From NCBI GenBank assembly GCA_022798855.1, contig JAAWNI010000150.1, positions 1 through 5,494 of the forward strand: a stretch of DNA of 5,494 nt, in the 5' to 3' direction. This document shows, piece by piece, positions 1 through 5,146 of the stretch (positions within the stretch are counted from its first letter, which is position 1; the number at the start of each line of letters is the position of its first letter). The notes under the pieces are model-generated. The model made no database searches, was not told where the DNA came from, and saw only the letters and a program-made list of their open reading frames with translations. The position numbers and the translations under genes were made by a program. Source of the DNA: Lawsonibacter sp. (GTDB taxonomy: Bacteria; Bacillota; Clostridia; Oscillospirales; Oscillospiraceae).

Positions 1-11
1 CGGAGGATGCA

Positions 12-29
12 GGCGGGCTGACGCCCGCC
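12..29. other. Small GC-rich hairpin upstream of rsuA
   Basis: GGCGGGC (12-18) pairs perfectly with GCCCGCC (23-29) around a TGAC loop. No T-run follows on either strand, so it is not a convincing intrinsic terminator. It may be part of an intergenic repeat or the end of an upstream gene cut by the window edge. The rest of 1-124 shows no gene I can support. Confidence 0.4.
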
Positions 30-70
30 AAAGACGACAACACCGCCCTGTGGCATTTTGGCCACCGAAC

Positions 71-101
71 TTTACCGATTTTCAAGTGTGTCGACTATAC
101 G
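71..101 (+). promoter_or_regulatory. Possible weak promoter for rsuA
   Basis: TTTACC (71-76) and TATACG (96-101) each match the sigma-A hexamers at four of six positions, with a long 19-bp spacer. This is the best candidate in the AT-richer part of the leader. It is weak, and rsuA may instead be transcribed from upstream of the window. Confidence 0.22.
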
Positions 102-111
102 CCCCGCACCC

Positions 112-118
112 AAGGAGG
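112..118 (+). promoter_or_regulatory. Ribosome binding site that sets the rsuA start
   Basis: AAGGAGG lies 6 nt before the ATG at 125. The reading frame is open further upstream, back to the window edge, and includes a GTG at 50. Only the ATG at 125 has a ribosome site, and only there does the protein begin like an S4 domain. Confidence 0.85.
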
Positions 119-124
119 AAGACT

Positions 125-841
125 ATGGAACGCATCGACAAGCTGCTCAGCTCCACCGGCAGGTGGAGCCGCAAGGAGGCCAAGGAGCTGGTCCGCCAGG
201 GGCGGGTGCTGGCGGACGGGCGGGCCGTCCTGGAGCCGGAGGAGAAGCTGGACCCCGCGGCCCGCCTGACGGTGGACGGCCAGGCCGTGGACTGCTCCCC
301 CTTTGTCTACGTCATGCTCCACAAGCCGGCGGGGCTGCTCTCCGCCACCGAGGACAGCCGCCAGCCCACCGTGCTGGACCTGCTCCCCCCGGAGCTGAAA
401 AAGCGGGGGCTGTTCCCCGTGGGCCGGCTGGACAAGGACACCACCGGCCTGCTTCTCCTCACCGACGACGGCGGGCTGGCCCACCGGCTCCTCTCCCCCA
501 AAAGCCACGTGGACAAGGTCTATCTGGCCCAGGTGGAGGGCCGGGTGGACGAGGGGGACCGGGCCGCCCTGGCCGCCGGCCTGGCCCTGGCCGACGGGAC
601 GGCCTGCCTGCCCGCCGGGCTGGAGCCGATAGGGGACGGCTCCCGGTGCCTGGTCACCCTCCAGGAGGGAAAGTACCACCAGGTAAAGCGGATGCTGGCC
701 GCCCGGGGCAAGCCGGTGTCCGCCCTCCACCGGATCTCCATGGGGCCCCTGACGCTGGACGAGGGGCTGAAACCGGGAAAATGGCGGTTTTTGTCGGGGG
801 CTGAGCGGGCCGAACTGCAAAGAACAGGAACGCTCCCATAA
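125..841 (+). CDS. rsuA: rRNA pseudouridine synthase, RsuA/RluB family (probable 16S)
   Basis: This 238-aa protein isomerises a specific uridine in ribosomal RNA to pseudouridine in the cytoplasm. Residues 1 to about 60 form an S4 RNA-binding domain (opening MERIDKLLSS). The catalytic domain follows, with the family motifs KPAG (67-70), GRLDKDTTG (100-108, catalytic Asp103) and the C-terminal EGKYHQVKRM stretch that packs on the active site. Length and the spacing of Asp103 match E. coli RsuA closely (231 aa, Asp102). RsuA and RluB are hard to separate in Firmicutes, so the exact target (16S U516 versus 23S) is inferred. The ATG at 125 is chosen for its ribosome site. No terminator follows the TAA, but the next gene has its own promoter. 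Confidence 0.93.
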   Translation: MERIDKLLSSTGRWSRKEAKELVRQGRVLADGRAVLEPEEKLDPAARLTVDGQAVDCSPFVYVMLHKPAGLLSATEDSRQPTVLDLLPPELKKRGLFPVGRLDKDTTGLLLLTDDGGLAHRLLSPKSHVDKVYLAQVEGRVDEGDRAALAAGLALADGTACLPAGLEPIGDGSRCLVTLQEGKYHQVKRMLAARGKPVSALHRISMGPLTLDEGLKPGKWRFLSGAERAELQRTGTLP

Positions 842-860
842 AGTTTTGGGCAATCTGAAC

Positions 861-910
861 AAAAAAATCAAAAAAACCTCTTGCCAAACAGGGGGGACAA
901 CCGTTATAAT
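861..910 (+). promoter_or_regulatory. Strong sigma-A promoter with A-tracts for the CdaR/PucR-like regulator
   Basis: TTGCCA (881-886) and a perfect TATAAT (905-910) are separated by 18 bp. Two 7-A tracts at 861-867 and 870-876 sit just upstream of the -35 box, where an UP element binds the RNA polymerase alpha subunit. Transcription should start near 917, leaving a leader of about 30 nt. Confidence 0.85.
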
Positions 911-933
911 GGGGTAGCGACATAAAAATTTGT

Positions 934-939
934 AGGAGG
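934..939 (+). promoter_or_regulatory. Ribosome binding site that selects the GTG start at 947
   Basis: AGGAGG ends 7 nt before GTG 947. The in-frame ATG at 959 would be 19 nt away, which is too far, so GTG is the better start. Confidence 0.8.
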
Positions 940-946
940 GATCGCT

Positions 947-2038
947 GTGTCTAGCAGGATGTTCCAAGGAGTCGTACTCCAAATGAAAGACAACATCAGC
1001 CGCACGGTAGGTGTGGTGGATGCGGAGGGGATCGTGGTCGCCTGCAGCGAGCTGACCTGCATTGGCGAGCACTGGTCCGGCGCCGTGAACGCCATCAACG
1101 GGGCGGACAACGGCCTGGCCCGGTACGAGGGCAAAACCTTCAAGCCCCTGGTGGGCTGGGGGGCCCAGTTCGACTACGCCGCCTTCGTCAAGGGGGAGGA
1201 TGAGATGGCCGCCTCCCTGTGCGCCATGGCCGTGGTGGCCTTCAACGGCGCCAAGACCTATTACGAGGAGAAGCACGACAAGGCCACCTTTGTGAAAAAC
1301 ATCATCTCCGACAACATCCTCCTGGGGGACGTCTACACCCAGGCCAAGGAGCTCCATTTTGTCTCCGAGGTGCCCCGGGCCGCCTTTCTGGTGCGCCAGC
1401 TGGGCCCCGCCGACGTCTCCGTCATCGACGTGATCCAAAACCTCTTCCCGGACAAGCAGTCCGACTTTGTCATCTCCATCAACGAGACGGACGTGGCCCT
1501 CATCAAGCAGCTGAGCGAGGGGGCCGACTCCAAGGAGCTGGGCAAGATCGCCAAGCAGATCGTCACCGCCGTCACCCAGGAGCTGGGGGTCAAGGTGGTC
1601 ATCGGCATCGGCACCATCGTCCCCCACATCCGGGACCTGGCCCGGGCCTATAAGGAGGCCGGGGTGGCCATCGACGTGGGCAAGGTCTTCGACACCGAGA
1701 AAACCGTCATCAACTACGAGAACCTGGGCATCGGCCGGCTGATCTACCAGCTGCCCACCATCCTGTGCCAGATGTTCCTCCAGGAGGTCTTTAAGAAGAG
1801 CCCCATCGACGCCCTGGACCAGGAGACGCTGCTCACCATCAACAAGTTCTTCGAGAACAACCTGAACGTCTCCGAAACCGCCCGGAAGCTCTTCGTCCAC
1901 CGGAACACCTTGGTCTACCGCCTGGAGAAGATCAAGAAGCTCACCGGCCTGGACCTGCGGGAGTTCGACGACGCCATCACCTTCAAGGTGGCGCTGATGG
2001 TCAAAAAATACCTGATTTCCCGGGGAATCGAGTCCTGA
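947..2038 (+). CDS. CdaR/PucR-family helix-turn-helix transcriptional regulator
   Basis: This is a 363-aa soluble regulator. Residues about 5-130 resemble the sugar-diacid-recognition domain of CdaR (NISRTVGVVDAEGIVVA, then IGEHW), a likely ligand-sensing region. Residues about 150-265 look like the degenerate GGDEF-like domain typical of the family (VKVVIGIGT at 215-223, then RAYKEAGVAIDVGK and YENLGIGRLI). The C-terminus is the family's HTH: NLNVSETARKLFVHRNTLVYRLEKI at about 305-330, followed by the usual ITFKVALMVKKYL helix. Members sense small metabolites and often activate nearby catabolic genes. Here no diacid or purine pathway gene is adjacent, so the ligand is unknown. It starts with GTG, has its own strong promoter and ends at an intrinsic terminator, so it is probably monocistronic. 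Control of the downstream ECF operon is possible but only inferred from position. Confidence 0.88.
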   Translation: MSSRMFQGVVLQMKDNISRTVGVVDAEGIVVACSELTCIGEHWSGAVNAINGADNGLARYEGKTFKPLVGWGAQFDYAAFVKGEDEMAASLCAMAVVAFNGAKTYYEEKHDKATFVKNIISDNILLGDVYTQAKELHFVSEVPRAAFLVRQLGPADVSVIDVIQNLFPDKQSDFVISINETDVALIKQLSEGADSKELGKIAKQIVTAVTQELGVKVVIGIGTIVPHIRDLARAYKEAGVAIDVGKVFDTEKTVINYENLGIGRLIYQLPTILCQMFLQEVFKKSPIDALDQETLLTINKFFENNLNVSETARKLFVHRNTLVYRLEKIKKLTGLDLREFDDAITFKVALMVKKYLISRGIES

Positions 2039-2048
2039 AACCGCCCAG

Positions 2049-2083
2049 ACGCCGCCCAAAAGGGCGGCGTTTCTTAATTTTTT
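2049..2083 (+). terminator. Intrinsic terminator after the regulator gene
   Basis: ACGCCGCCC (2049-2057) and GGGCGGCGT (2062-2070) form a perfect 9-bp stem with an AAAA loop, followed by TTCTTAATTTTTT. It lies 10 nt after the stop codon. The T-run is only on the plus-strand side, so it acts in one direction. It isolates the regulator from the ECF operon. Confidence 0.92.
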
Positions 2084-2096
2084 GGCGGCTTATACA

Positions 2097-2125
2097 TTGA
2101 CGTAAAAGGCCCGCAATGGTATAAT
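2097..2125 (+). promoter_or_regulatory. Strong sigma-A promoter of the ECF transporter operon
   Basis: TTGACG (2097-2102) and perfect TATAAT (2120-2125) have the ideal 17-bp spacing. Transcription should begin near 2132, giving a leader of under 30 nt before ecfA1, too short for a riboswitch. The promoter follows the terminator directly. Confidence 0.88.
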
Positions 2126-2134
2126 ACACCATTG
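2114..2134. promoter_or_regulatory. Candidate operator: inverted repeat over the -10 box of the ECF promoter
   Basis: CAATGGT (2114-2120) and ACCATTG (2128-2134) are perfect inverted copies separated by 7 bp that include most of the -10 box. The repeat covers about -18 to +3. A dimeric repressor bound here would block RNA polymerase. The binding protein is unknown. No comparable inverted repeat is seen at the regulator's own promoter. Confidence 0.5.
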
Positions 2135-2159
2135 ATTTTGAATCCCCGGAGGGATAACT

Positions 2160-3005
2160 ATGGCCGCCATTATCCAAACGCGAAATCTGCGCTTCTCCTA
2201 CCCCGCCGCCGAGGGGGTCACCCCCGTGGTGCTGGACGGGGTGGACTTGGACATCGAGGAGGGCTCCTTCGTGGCCGTGCTGGGCCACAACGGCTGCGGC
2301 AAGTCCACCCTGGCCAAGCACATGAACGCCATCCTCCTCCCCACAGGCGGGGCCGTCTACGTGGACGGCATGGACACAGCCGGCGAGGACCGGCTCCTGG
2401 ACATCCGCCGGACGGTGGGCATGGTCTTTCAGAACCCGGACAACCAGATCGTGGCCAACGTGGTGGAGGAGGACGTGGCCTTTGCCCCGGAGAACCTGGG
2501 GGTCCCCCCGGCGGAGATCAGGCAGCGGGTGGACGACGCGCTGAAGGCGGTCAATATGTACGGCTACCGGGAGCACGCCCCCCACCTCCTCTCCGGCGGA
2601 CAAAAGCAGCGGGTGGCCATCGCCGGCGTCATCGCCATGCGGCCCCGGTGCGTCGTGCTGGACGAACCCACCGCCATGCTGGACCCCATCGGCCGGGCGG
2701 ACGTGCTGCGCACCATCAAGGCCTTGAACCGGGAGCGGGGGGTCACGGTGGTCCTCATCACCCACCACATGGACGAGGCCGCCCAGGCGGACCGGCTCAT
2801 CGTCATGGCCAAGGGCAAGGTGGCGGCCGACGGCGCGCCGAAGGAGGTCTTCTCCCAGGTGGAGGAGCTGCGGAAGGTGGGGCTCACCGTCCCCCAGACG
2901 GTCCAGCTCCTCTGGGAGCTGCGCCAGGAGGGCTGCGCCCTCCCCCTGGACGCCCTCTCCGACGAGGAGTGCGCCCAGGCGTTGTATACGCTGTTGACAT
3001 CGTAG
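2160..3005 (+). CDS. ecfA1: ECF transporter ATPase, EcfA1 type
   Basis: This 281-aa cytoplasmic ATPase is one of the two nucleotide-binding subunits that power ECF vitamin/metal uptake with EcfA2 and EcfT. All ABC motifs are intact: Walker A GHNGCGKST (42-50), Q-loop VFQNPDNQ (Gln91), signature LSGGQKQR (144-151), Walker B VVLDE (165-169, catalytic Glu169) and the H-loop ITHHMDEA (His202). TAMLDP after Walker B is typical of EcfA1 rather than EcfA2, as is first place in the operon. GGAGGG (2148-2153) lies 6 nt before the ATG. The protein has the usual length of about 280 aa. Its stop codon TAG (3003-3005) is part of a GTAGGG repeat module that begins at 3002, so the last residue or two may have been set by insertion of that element. 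Confidence 0.94.
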   Translation: MAAIIQTRNLRFSYPAAEGVTPVVLDGVDLDIEEGSFVAVLGHNGCGKSTLAKHMNAILLPTGGAVYVDGMDTAGEDRLLDIRRTVGMVFQNPDNQIVANVVEEDVAFAPENLGVPPAEIRQRVDDALKAVNMYGYREHAPHLLSGGQKQRVAIAGVIAMRPRCVVLDEPTAMLDPIGRADVLRTIKALNRERGVTVVLITHHMDEAAQADRLIVMAKGKVAADGAPKEVFSQVEELRKVGLTVPQTVQLLWELRQEGCALPLDALSDEECAQALYTLLTS

Positions 3006-3027
3006 GGACACGGCTTGCCGTGTCCGC
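3002..3027 (+). repeat. Repeat module A, forward copy
   Basis: GTAG heads a perfect stem, GGACACGGC (3006-3014) with GCCGTGTCC (3017-3025), which in practice closes on a CTTG tetraloop, and then GC. C(UUG)G-type loops are unusually stable in RNA. The GTAG overlaps the ecfA1 stop codon. Confidence 0.8.
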
Positions 3028-3045
3028 TCCTCAGCCGCCCGTCTC

Positions 3046-3070
3046 GTAGGGCGGGACGACCCGGCCCGCC
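3046..3070 (+). repeat. Repeat module B, forward copy
   Basis: GTAG is followed by the stem GGCGGG (3050-3055) / CCCGCC (3065-3070) with a 9-nt loop, ACGACCCGG. The stretch after it (GGAGTTTTGTTAT) is T-rich, so the hairpin could cause some pausing or termination inside the operon. Confidence 0.75.
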
Positions 3071-3085
3071 GGAGTTTTGTTATAT

Positions 3086-3111
3086 GGCGCGCCGAGGTCG
3101 TCGCGCCCTAC
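3086..3111 (-). repeat. Repeat module B, inverted copy
   Basis: On the minus strand it begins GTAGGGCGCG and is colinear with the forward B copy except for one added loop base and one swapped stem pair (G-C to C-G). Plus-strand stem: GGCGCG (3086-3091) with CGCGCC (3102-3107). The outer 16 bases of the two B copies (3046-3061 and 3096-3111) also form an inverted repeat with a single mismatch. Confidence 0.75.
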
Positions 3112-3136
3112 CCTCAGCCGCCCGCCACGTAAAACA

Positions 3137-3162
3137 GCGGCCACGACAAGTCGTGGCCCTAC
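3137..3162 (-). repeat. Repeat module A, inverted copy
   Basis: GGCCACGAC (3139-3147) and GTCGTGGCC (3150-3158) form a perfect stem, followed by CTAC, the complement of GTAG. It differs from the forward A copy at four bases that form exactly two stem pairs, both compensated (A-T to C-G and G-C to A-T). Confidence 0.8.
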
Positions 3163-3167
3163 ACGGC

Positions 3168-3173
3168 AAAGGA
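3168..3173 (+). promoter_or_regulatory. Ribosome binding site of ecfA2
   Basis: AAAGGA lies 9 nt before ATG 3183, just after the last repeat module. It is weaker than the other ribosome sites here. It fixes the start at 3183 although the frame is open back to 3015 through the repeat. Confidence 0.6.
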
Positions 3174-3182
3174 TGTATCTCT

Positions 3183-4046
3183 ATGCAGCCCATAATCGAA
3201 ACGAAAAACCTCACCCACATCTACTCCGCCGGGACCCCGTTCCAGCACATGGCGCTGGACAGCGTGGATTTCCACGCCTATCCGGGGGAGTATCTGGGCA
3301 TCATCGGGCACACCGGGTCAGGCAAGTCCACCCTGATCCAACATCTCAACGCCCTGCTCAAGCCCACCTCCGGGACGGTGCTCTTCCAGGACGTGGACGT
3401 CTGGTCCGACCCCAAGACGACCAAGCGGACCCGGTTCCAGGTGGGGCTGGTGTTCCAGTACCCGGAGTACCAGCTCTTTGAGGAGACGGTATACAAGGAC
3501 ATCTCCTTTGGCCCCCGGAACATGGGACTGGACGAGAAGGAGATTGACCGCCGGGTGCGGGCGGCGGCCTACTTTGTGGGCCTGCGGGACGACCAGCTGG
3601 AAAAGTCCCCCTTCGAGCTGTCCGGCGGCCAGAAACGCCGGGTGGCCATCGCCGGGGTGATCGCCATGGAGCCCAAGGTGCTCATTCTGGACGAGCCCAC
3701 CGCCGGCCTGGACCCGGAGGGGGTGGAGTCCATTCTGGGCAACATCCGGGAGTACCACCAGGCCCACAACGCCACCATCATCCTCGTCTCCCACTCCATG
3801 GAGGAGGTAGCCCGGTCGGTGGACCGGCTGGTGGCCGTCAACGATGGAAGGATTCCCTTCCAGGGCCCTCCCCGGGAGGTCTTCCAGCACGGGGAGGAGC
3901 TGGAGCGGATGGGCCTGGGGGTCCCCCAGCTCACCCGGGTGTTCCACCGCCTGCGGGCCATGGGGGTGGACATCGACCCCTCGGTCTACACCCTGGAGCA
4001 GGCCAAAGCGGCCATTCTGGCCAAACTGAGAGGGGGGGCGGTGTAA
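3183..4046 (+). CDS. ecfA2: ECF transporter ATPase, EcfA2 type
   Basis: This 287-aa protein is the second nucleotide-binding subunit of the ECF module and pairs with EcfA1 under EcfT. Motifs are intact: Walker A GHTGSGKST (42-50), Q-loop VFQYPEYQLFEETV (Gln92), signature LSGGQKRR (146-153), Walker B VLILDE (166-171, Glu171), TAGLDP (173-178) and H-loop VSHSMEE (His204). QYPEYQLFEETV and TAGLDP are EcfA2 hallmarks. An upstream in-frame extension to 3015 would only translate repeat sequence, has no ribosome site and lacks ABC similarity, so ATG 3183 is used. The gene is 177 nt from ecfA1, an unusually wide gap for this operon, but its TAA touches the ATG of ecfT with no spacer, so those two are probably translationally coupled. 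Confidence 0.94.
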   Translation: MQPIIETKNLTHIYSAGTPFQHMALDSVDFHAYPGEYLGIIGHTGSGKSTLIQHLNALLKPTSGTVLFQDVDVWSDPKTTKRTRFQVGLVFQYPEYQLFEETVYKDISFGPRNMGLDEKEIDRRVRAAAYFVGLRDDQLEKSPFELSGGQKRRVAIAGVIAMEPKVLILDEPTAGLDPEGVESILGNIREYHQAHNATIILVSHSMEEVARSVDRLVAVNDGRIPFQGPPREVFQHGEELERMGLGVPQLTRVFHRLRAMGVDIDPSVYTLEQAKAAILAKLRGGAV

Positions 4047-4856
4047 ATGGCGCTGAAAGACATCACCTTGGGCCAGTACTTCCCCGGCAATTCCCCGGTC
4101 CACCGCCTGGACCCCCGCACCAAGCTGATCTGCGTGGTGCTCTATATCGTGGCCCTGTTTCTGGCCAGCTGGTTCGCCACCTACGCCGTGATGTTCCTGG
4201 TACTGGCCGGCTCCGTCGCCCTGTCCCGGGTGCCCCCCAAGTCCATCCTCCGGGGGCTGAAGCCGGTGCTCTTCATCGTGGTCTTTACCGCCATACTCAA
4301 CCTCTTCTACACCCCGGGGGACACCGTGCTGGCCCAGTTCTGGGTCTTTACCATCACCCTGGAGGGCGTCTGGCGGGCCTTCTTCATGGTCATCCGGATC
4401 ATGATGCTCATTTCCGGCACCTTTCTGCTCACCTATACCACCTCCCCCATCCTGCTCACCGACGGCCTGGAGTCCCTGATGAAGCCGCTGAAAAGGGTGC
4501 GGGTGCCCGTCCACGAGCTGGCGATGATGATGTCCATCGCCCTGCGGTTCATCCCTACCCTTATCGAGGAGACGGATAAGATCATGTCCGCCCAGCGGGC
4601 CAGGGGGGCGGATTTCGAGAGCGGAAACCTCATCCAGCGGGCCAAGGCCCTGCTGCCCCTGCTGGTGCCCCTGTTTATCTCCGCCTTCCGCCGGGCTGAC
4701 GAGCTGGCCACCGCCATGGAGTGCCGCTGCTACCACGGCGGCGAGGGCCGCACCCGCCTGCGCCAGCTGAAATACAAGGCCGCCGACTACGCCGCCCTGT
4801 TCCTCTTCCTGGCCATCACCGTGGGGGTGGGCGTGTTAGGGCATTTTGGGCTGTAA
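4047..4856 (+). CDS. ecfT: ECF transporter transmembrane scaffold EcfT
   Basis: This 269-aa inner-membrane protein links the EcfA1/EcfA2 ATPases to an S component and passes on the energy of ATP hydrolysis. Hydrophobic segments lie at about 27-41, 43-60, 73-89, 108-130 and 247-266, with an amphipathic coupling region between them. The first coupling motif, Ala-Arg-Gly, is present at 185-187 (AQRARGADF). The second appears as Cys-Arg-Cys at 226-228 (AMECRCYHGGEGRTR) in place of Ala-Arg-Gly, keeping the arginine that contacts the ATPase. The opening YFPGNSPVHRLDPRTKL is typical of the family. It starts directly after ecfA2, with a purine-rich site at 4028-4037. No S-protein gene follows, so this looks like a shared (group II) module serving S proteins encoded elsewhere. 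Its last 21 bp overlap the convergent gene downstream. Confidence 0.93.
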   Translation: MALKDITLGQYFPGNSPVHRLDPRTKLICVVLYIVALFLASWFATYAVMFLVLAGSVALSRVPPKSILRGLKPVLFIVVFTAILNLFYTPGDTVLAQFWVFTITLEGVWRAFFMVIRIMMLISGTFLLTYTTSPILLTDGLESLMKPLKRVRVPVHELAMMMSIALRFIPTLIEETDKIMSAQRARGADFESGNLIQRAKALLPLLVPLFISAFRRADELATAMECRCYHGGEGRTRLRQLKYKAADYAALFLFLAITVGVGVLGHFGL

Positions 4857-5108
4857 AGCGGAAACCACCTCTTGACGCAGGCCCAGGCCAAAGAGATAAT
4901 AGAGGTCGCTGGAGCGGGCGGTGTAGAGCCCGAAACGCTGTTCAAACCGGTCGTACAGCTCATAGCCGACTATCTGGGCGATCTCGTGGGCGGTTTCGTA
5001 AAACTCCAGCTTCACCTTGGAAAAGAGCGGGTCCCGCTGGCAGAAGGCTTCGATTTGTTCTGTCATTTCCGGGTTGTCCAAGAAAAGCATTTTTATTTTG
5101 TCGTTCAT
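4836..5108 (-). CDS. Small hypothetical protein (90 aa)
   Basis: I do not recognise this protein with confidence. It is soluble and about 90 aa, with no signal peptide or membrane segment. It reads as mostly helical, with the middle EFYETAHEIAQIVGYELYDRFEQRFGLY and a C-terminal YYLFGLGLRQEVVSAL. The ending (hydrophobic, GxxLG-like, then a helix) faintly resembles the small DUF6809-type proteins of gut Clostridia, but that is only an impression. The gene is well supported: ATG at 5108, AAGGAG (5122-5117) 8 nt before it, a promoter with both hexamers perfect, and codon use like its neighbours. It is divergent from the XRE gene and runs tail to tail into ecfT, overlapping it by 21 bp. The pairing with the XRE gene suggests it is a target of that regulator. 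Confidence 0.72.
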   Translation of the reverse strand: MNDKIKMLFLDNPEMTEQIEAFCQRDPLFSKVKLEFYETAHEIAQIVGYELYDRFEQRFGLYTARSSDLYYLFGLGLRQEVVSALQPKMP

Positions 5109-5130
5109 GGTAGCAACTCCTTATCTGATT

Positions 5131-5146
5131 TATAATGTATATTATA
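5131..5146. promoter_or_regulatory. Back-to-back -10 boxes in the divergent region
   Basis: TATAAT on the plus strand (5131-5136) and ATTATA (5141-5146, TATAAT on the minus strand) form a 6-bp inverted repeat around GTAT. The minus-strand box has a perfect -35 partner. The plus-strand box could serve the XRE gene, but its -35 region (about 5108-5113) is poor, so that promoter would be weak. Confidence 0.45.

Larger units (their letters stand above)
3029..3131. repeat. 20-bp direct repeat in the spacers of the palindromic element
   Basis: CCTCAGCCGCCCG occurs identically at 3029-3041 and 3112-3124. Similarity extends through CGTA to 20 bp (3029-3048 and 3112-3131) with two mismatches. Unlike the hairpin modules around them, these two copies are in the same orientation, 83 bp apart. 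Confidence 0.75.
3002..3162. repeat. Nested REP/BIME-like palindromic element between ecfA1 and ecfA2
   Basis: Four GTAG-headed hairpin modules lie in the order A> (3002-3027), B> (3046-3070), <B (3086-3111), <A (3137-3162). The two A copies are inverted relative to each other, as are the two B copies. Stem differences between partners are all compensated (two pairs in A, one in B). A GTAG tetranucleotide at the foot of a hairpin and inverted pairing are the defining traits of bacterial REP sequences and their BIME composites, which RAYT (Y1-type) transposases mobilise as single-stranded DNA in proteobacteria. Assignment to that class is my inference, and no RAYT gene is in the window. The block separates two genes that are normally packed tightly. 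Confidence 0.75.

Noticed and set aside
50..124. N-terminal extension of RsuA from GTG 50
   Set aside because: There is no ribosome site at 50, while AAGGAGG stands ahead of ATG 125 and the S4 domain begins there.
3..269. Third-frame open stretch from the window edge into rsuA, possibly the end of an upstream gene
   Set aside because: The first 25 or so codons look fairly protein-like (LTPAKDDNTALWHFGH), but the frame would overlap rsuA by 145 bp and its later part looks like a shadow. I recognise no family. Sequence to the left of the window would settle it.
835..850. Terminator after rsuA
   Set aside because: CCCA and TGGG can pair, but the stem is short and interrupted and no T-run follows on the plus strand.
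95..2059. A 654-codon open frame on the minus strand
   Set aside because: It runs antisense across rsuA and the regulator gene and through a terminator and a promoter. Its protein is low-complexity (Gly, Leu, Val, Asp, His rich), as expected from the reverse of GC-rich codons, and it has no family motifs.
2103..2159. Riboswitch ahead of the ECF operon
   Set aside because: The predicted leader is under 30 nt, too short for any known riboswitch class, and shows no alternative terminator.
2001..3011. A 336-codon open frame on the minus strand over ecfA1
   Set aside because: It crosses the terminator and ecf promoter, lies antisense to an intact ABC ATPase and shows no recognisable domain.
3002..3162. 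CRISPR array
   Set aside because: The repeats are hairpins in alternating orientation with unequal short spacers, and there are no identical direct repeats at regular spacing.
3015..3182. N-terminal extension of EcfA2 by 56 residues
   Set aside because: The frame is open, but the extension would be translated repeat hairpins without a ribosome site. The ABC domain begins normally at ATG 3183.
3318..4736. A 472-codon open frame on the minus strand over ecfA2 and ecfT
   Set aside because: It is antisense to two clear genes and its composition (His, Gln, Gly, Asp rich) is typical of a shadow frame.
4872..5135. 87-codon plus-strand frame opposite the 90-aa gene
   Set aside because: It starts with TTG, has no good ribosome site or promoter and would run across the minus-strand gene's start and ribosome site. 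The minus-strand gene has all three signals.
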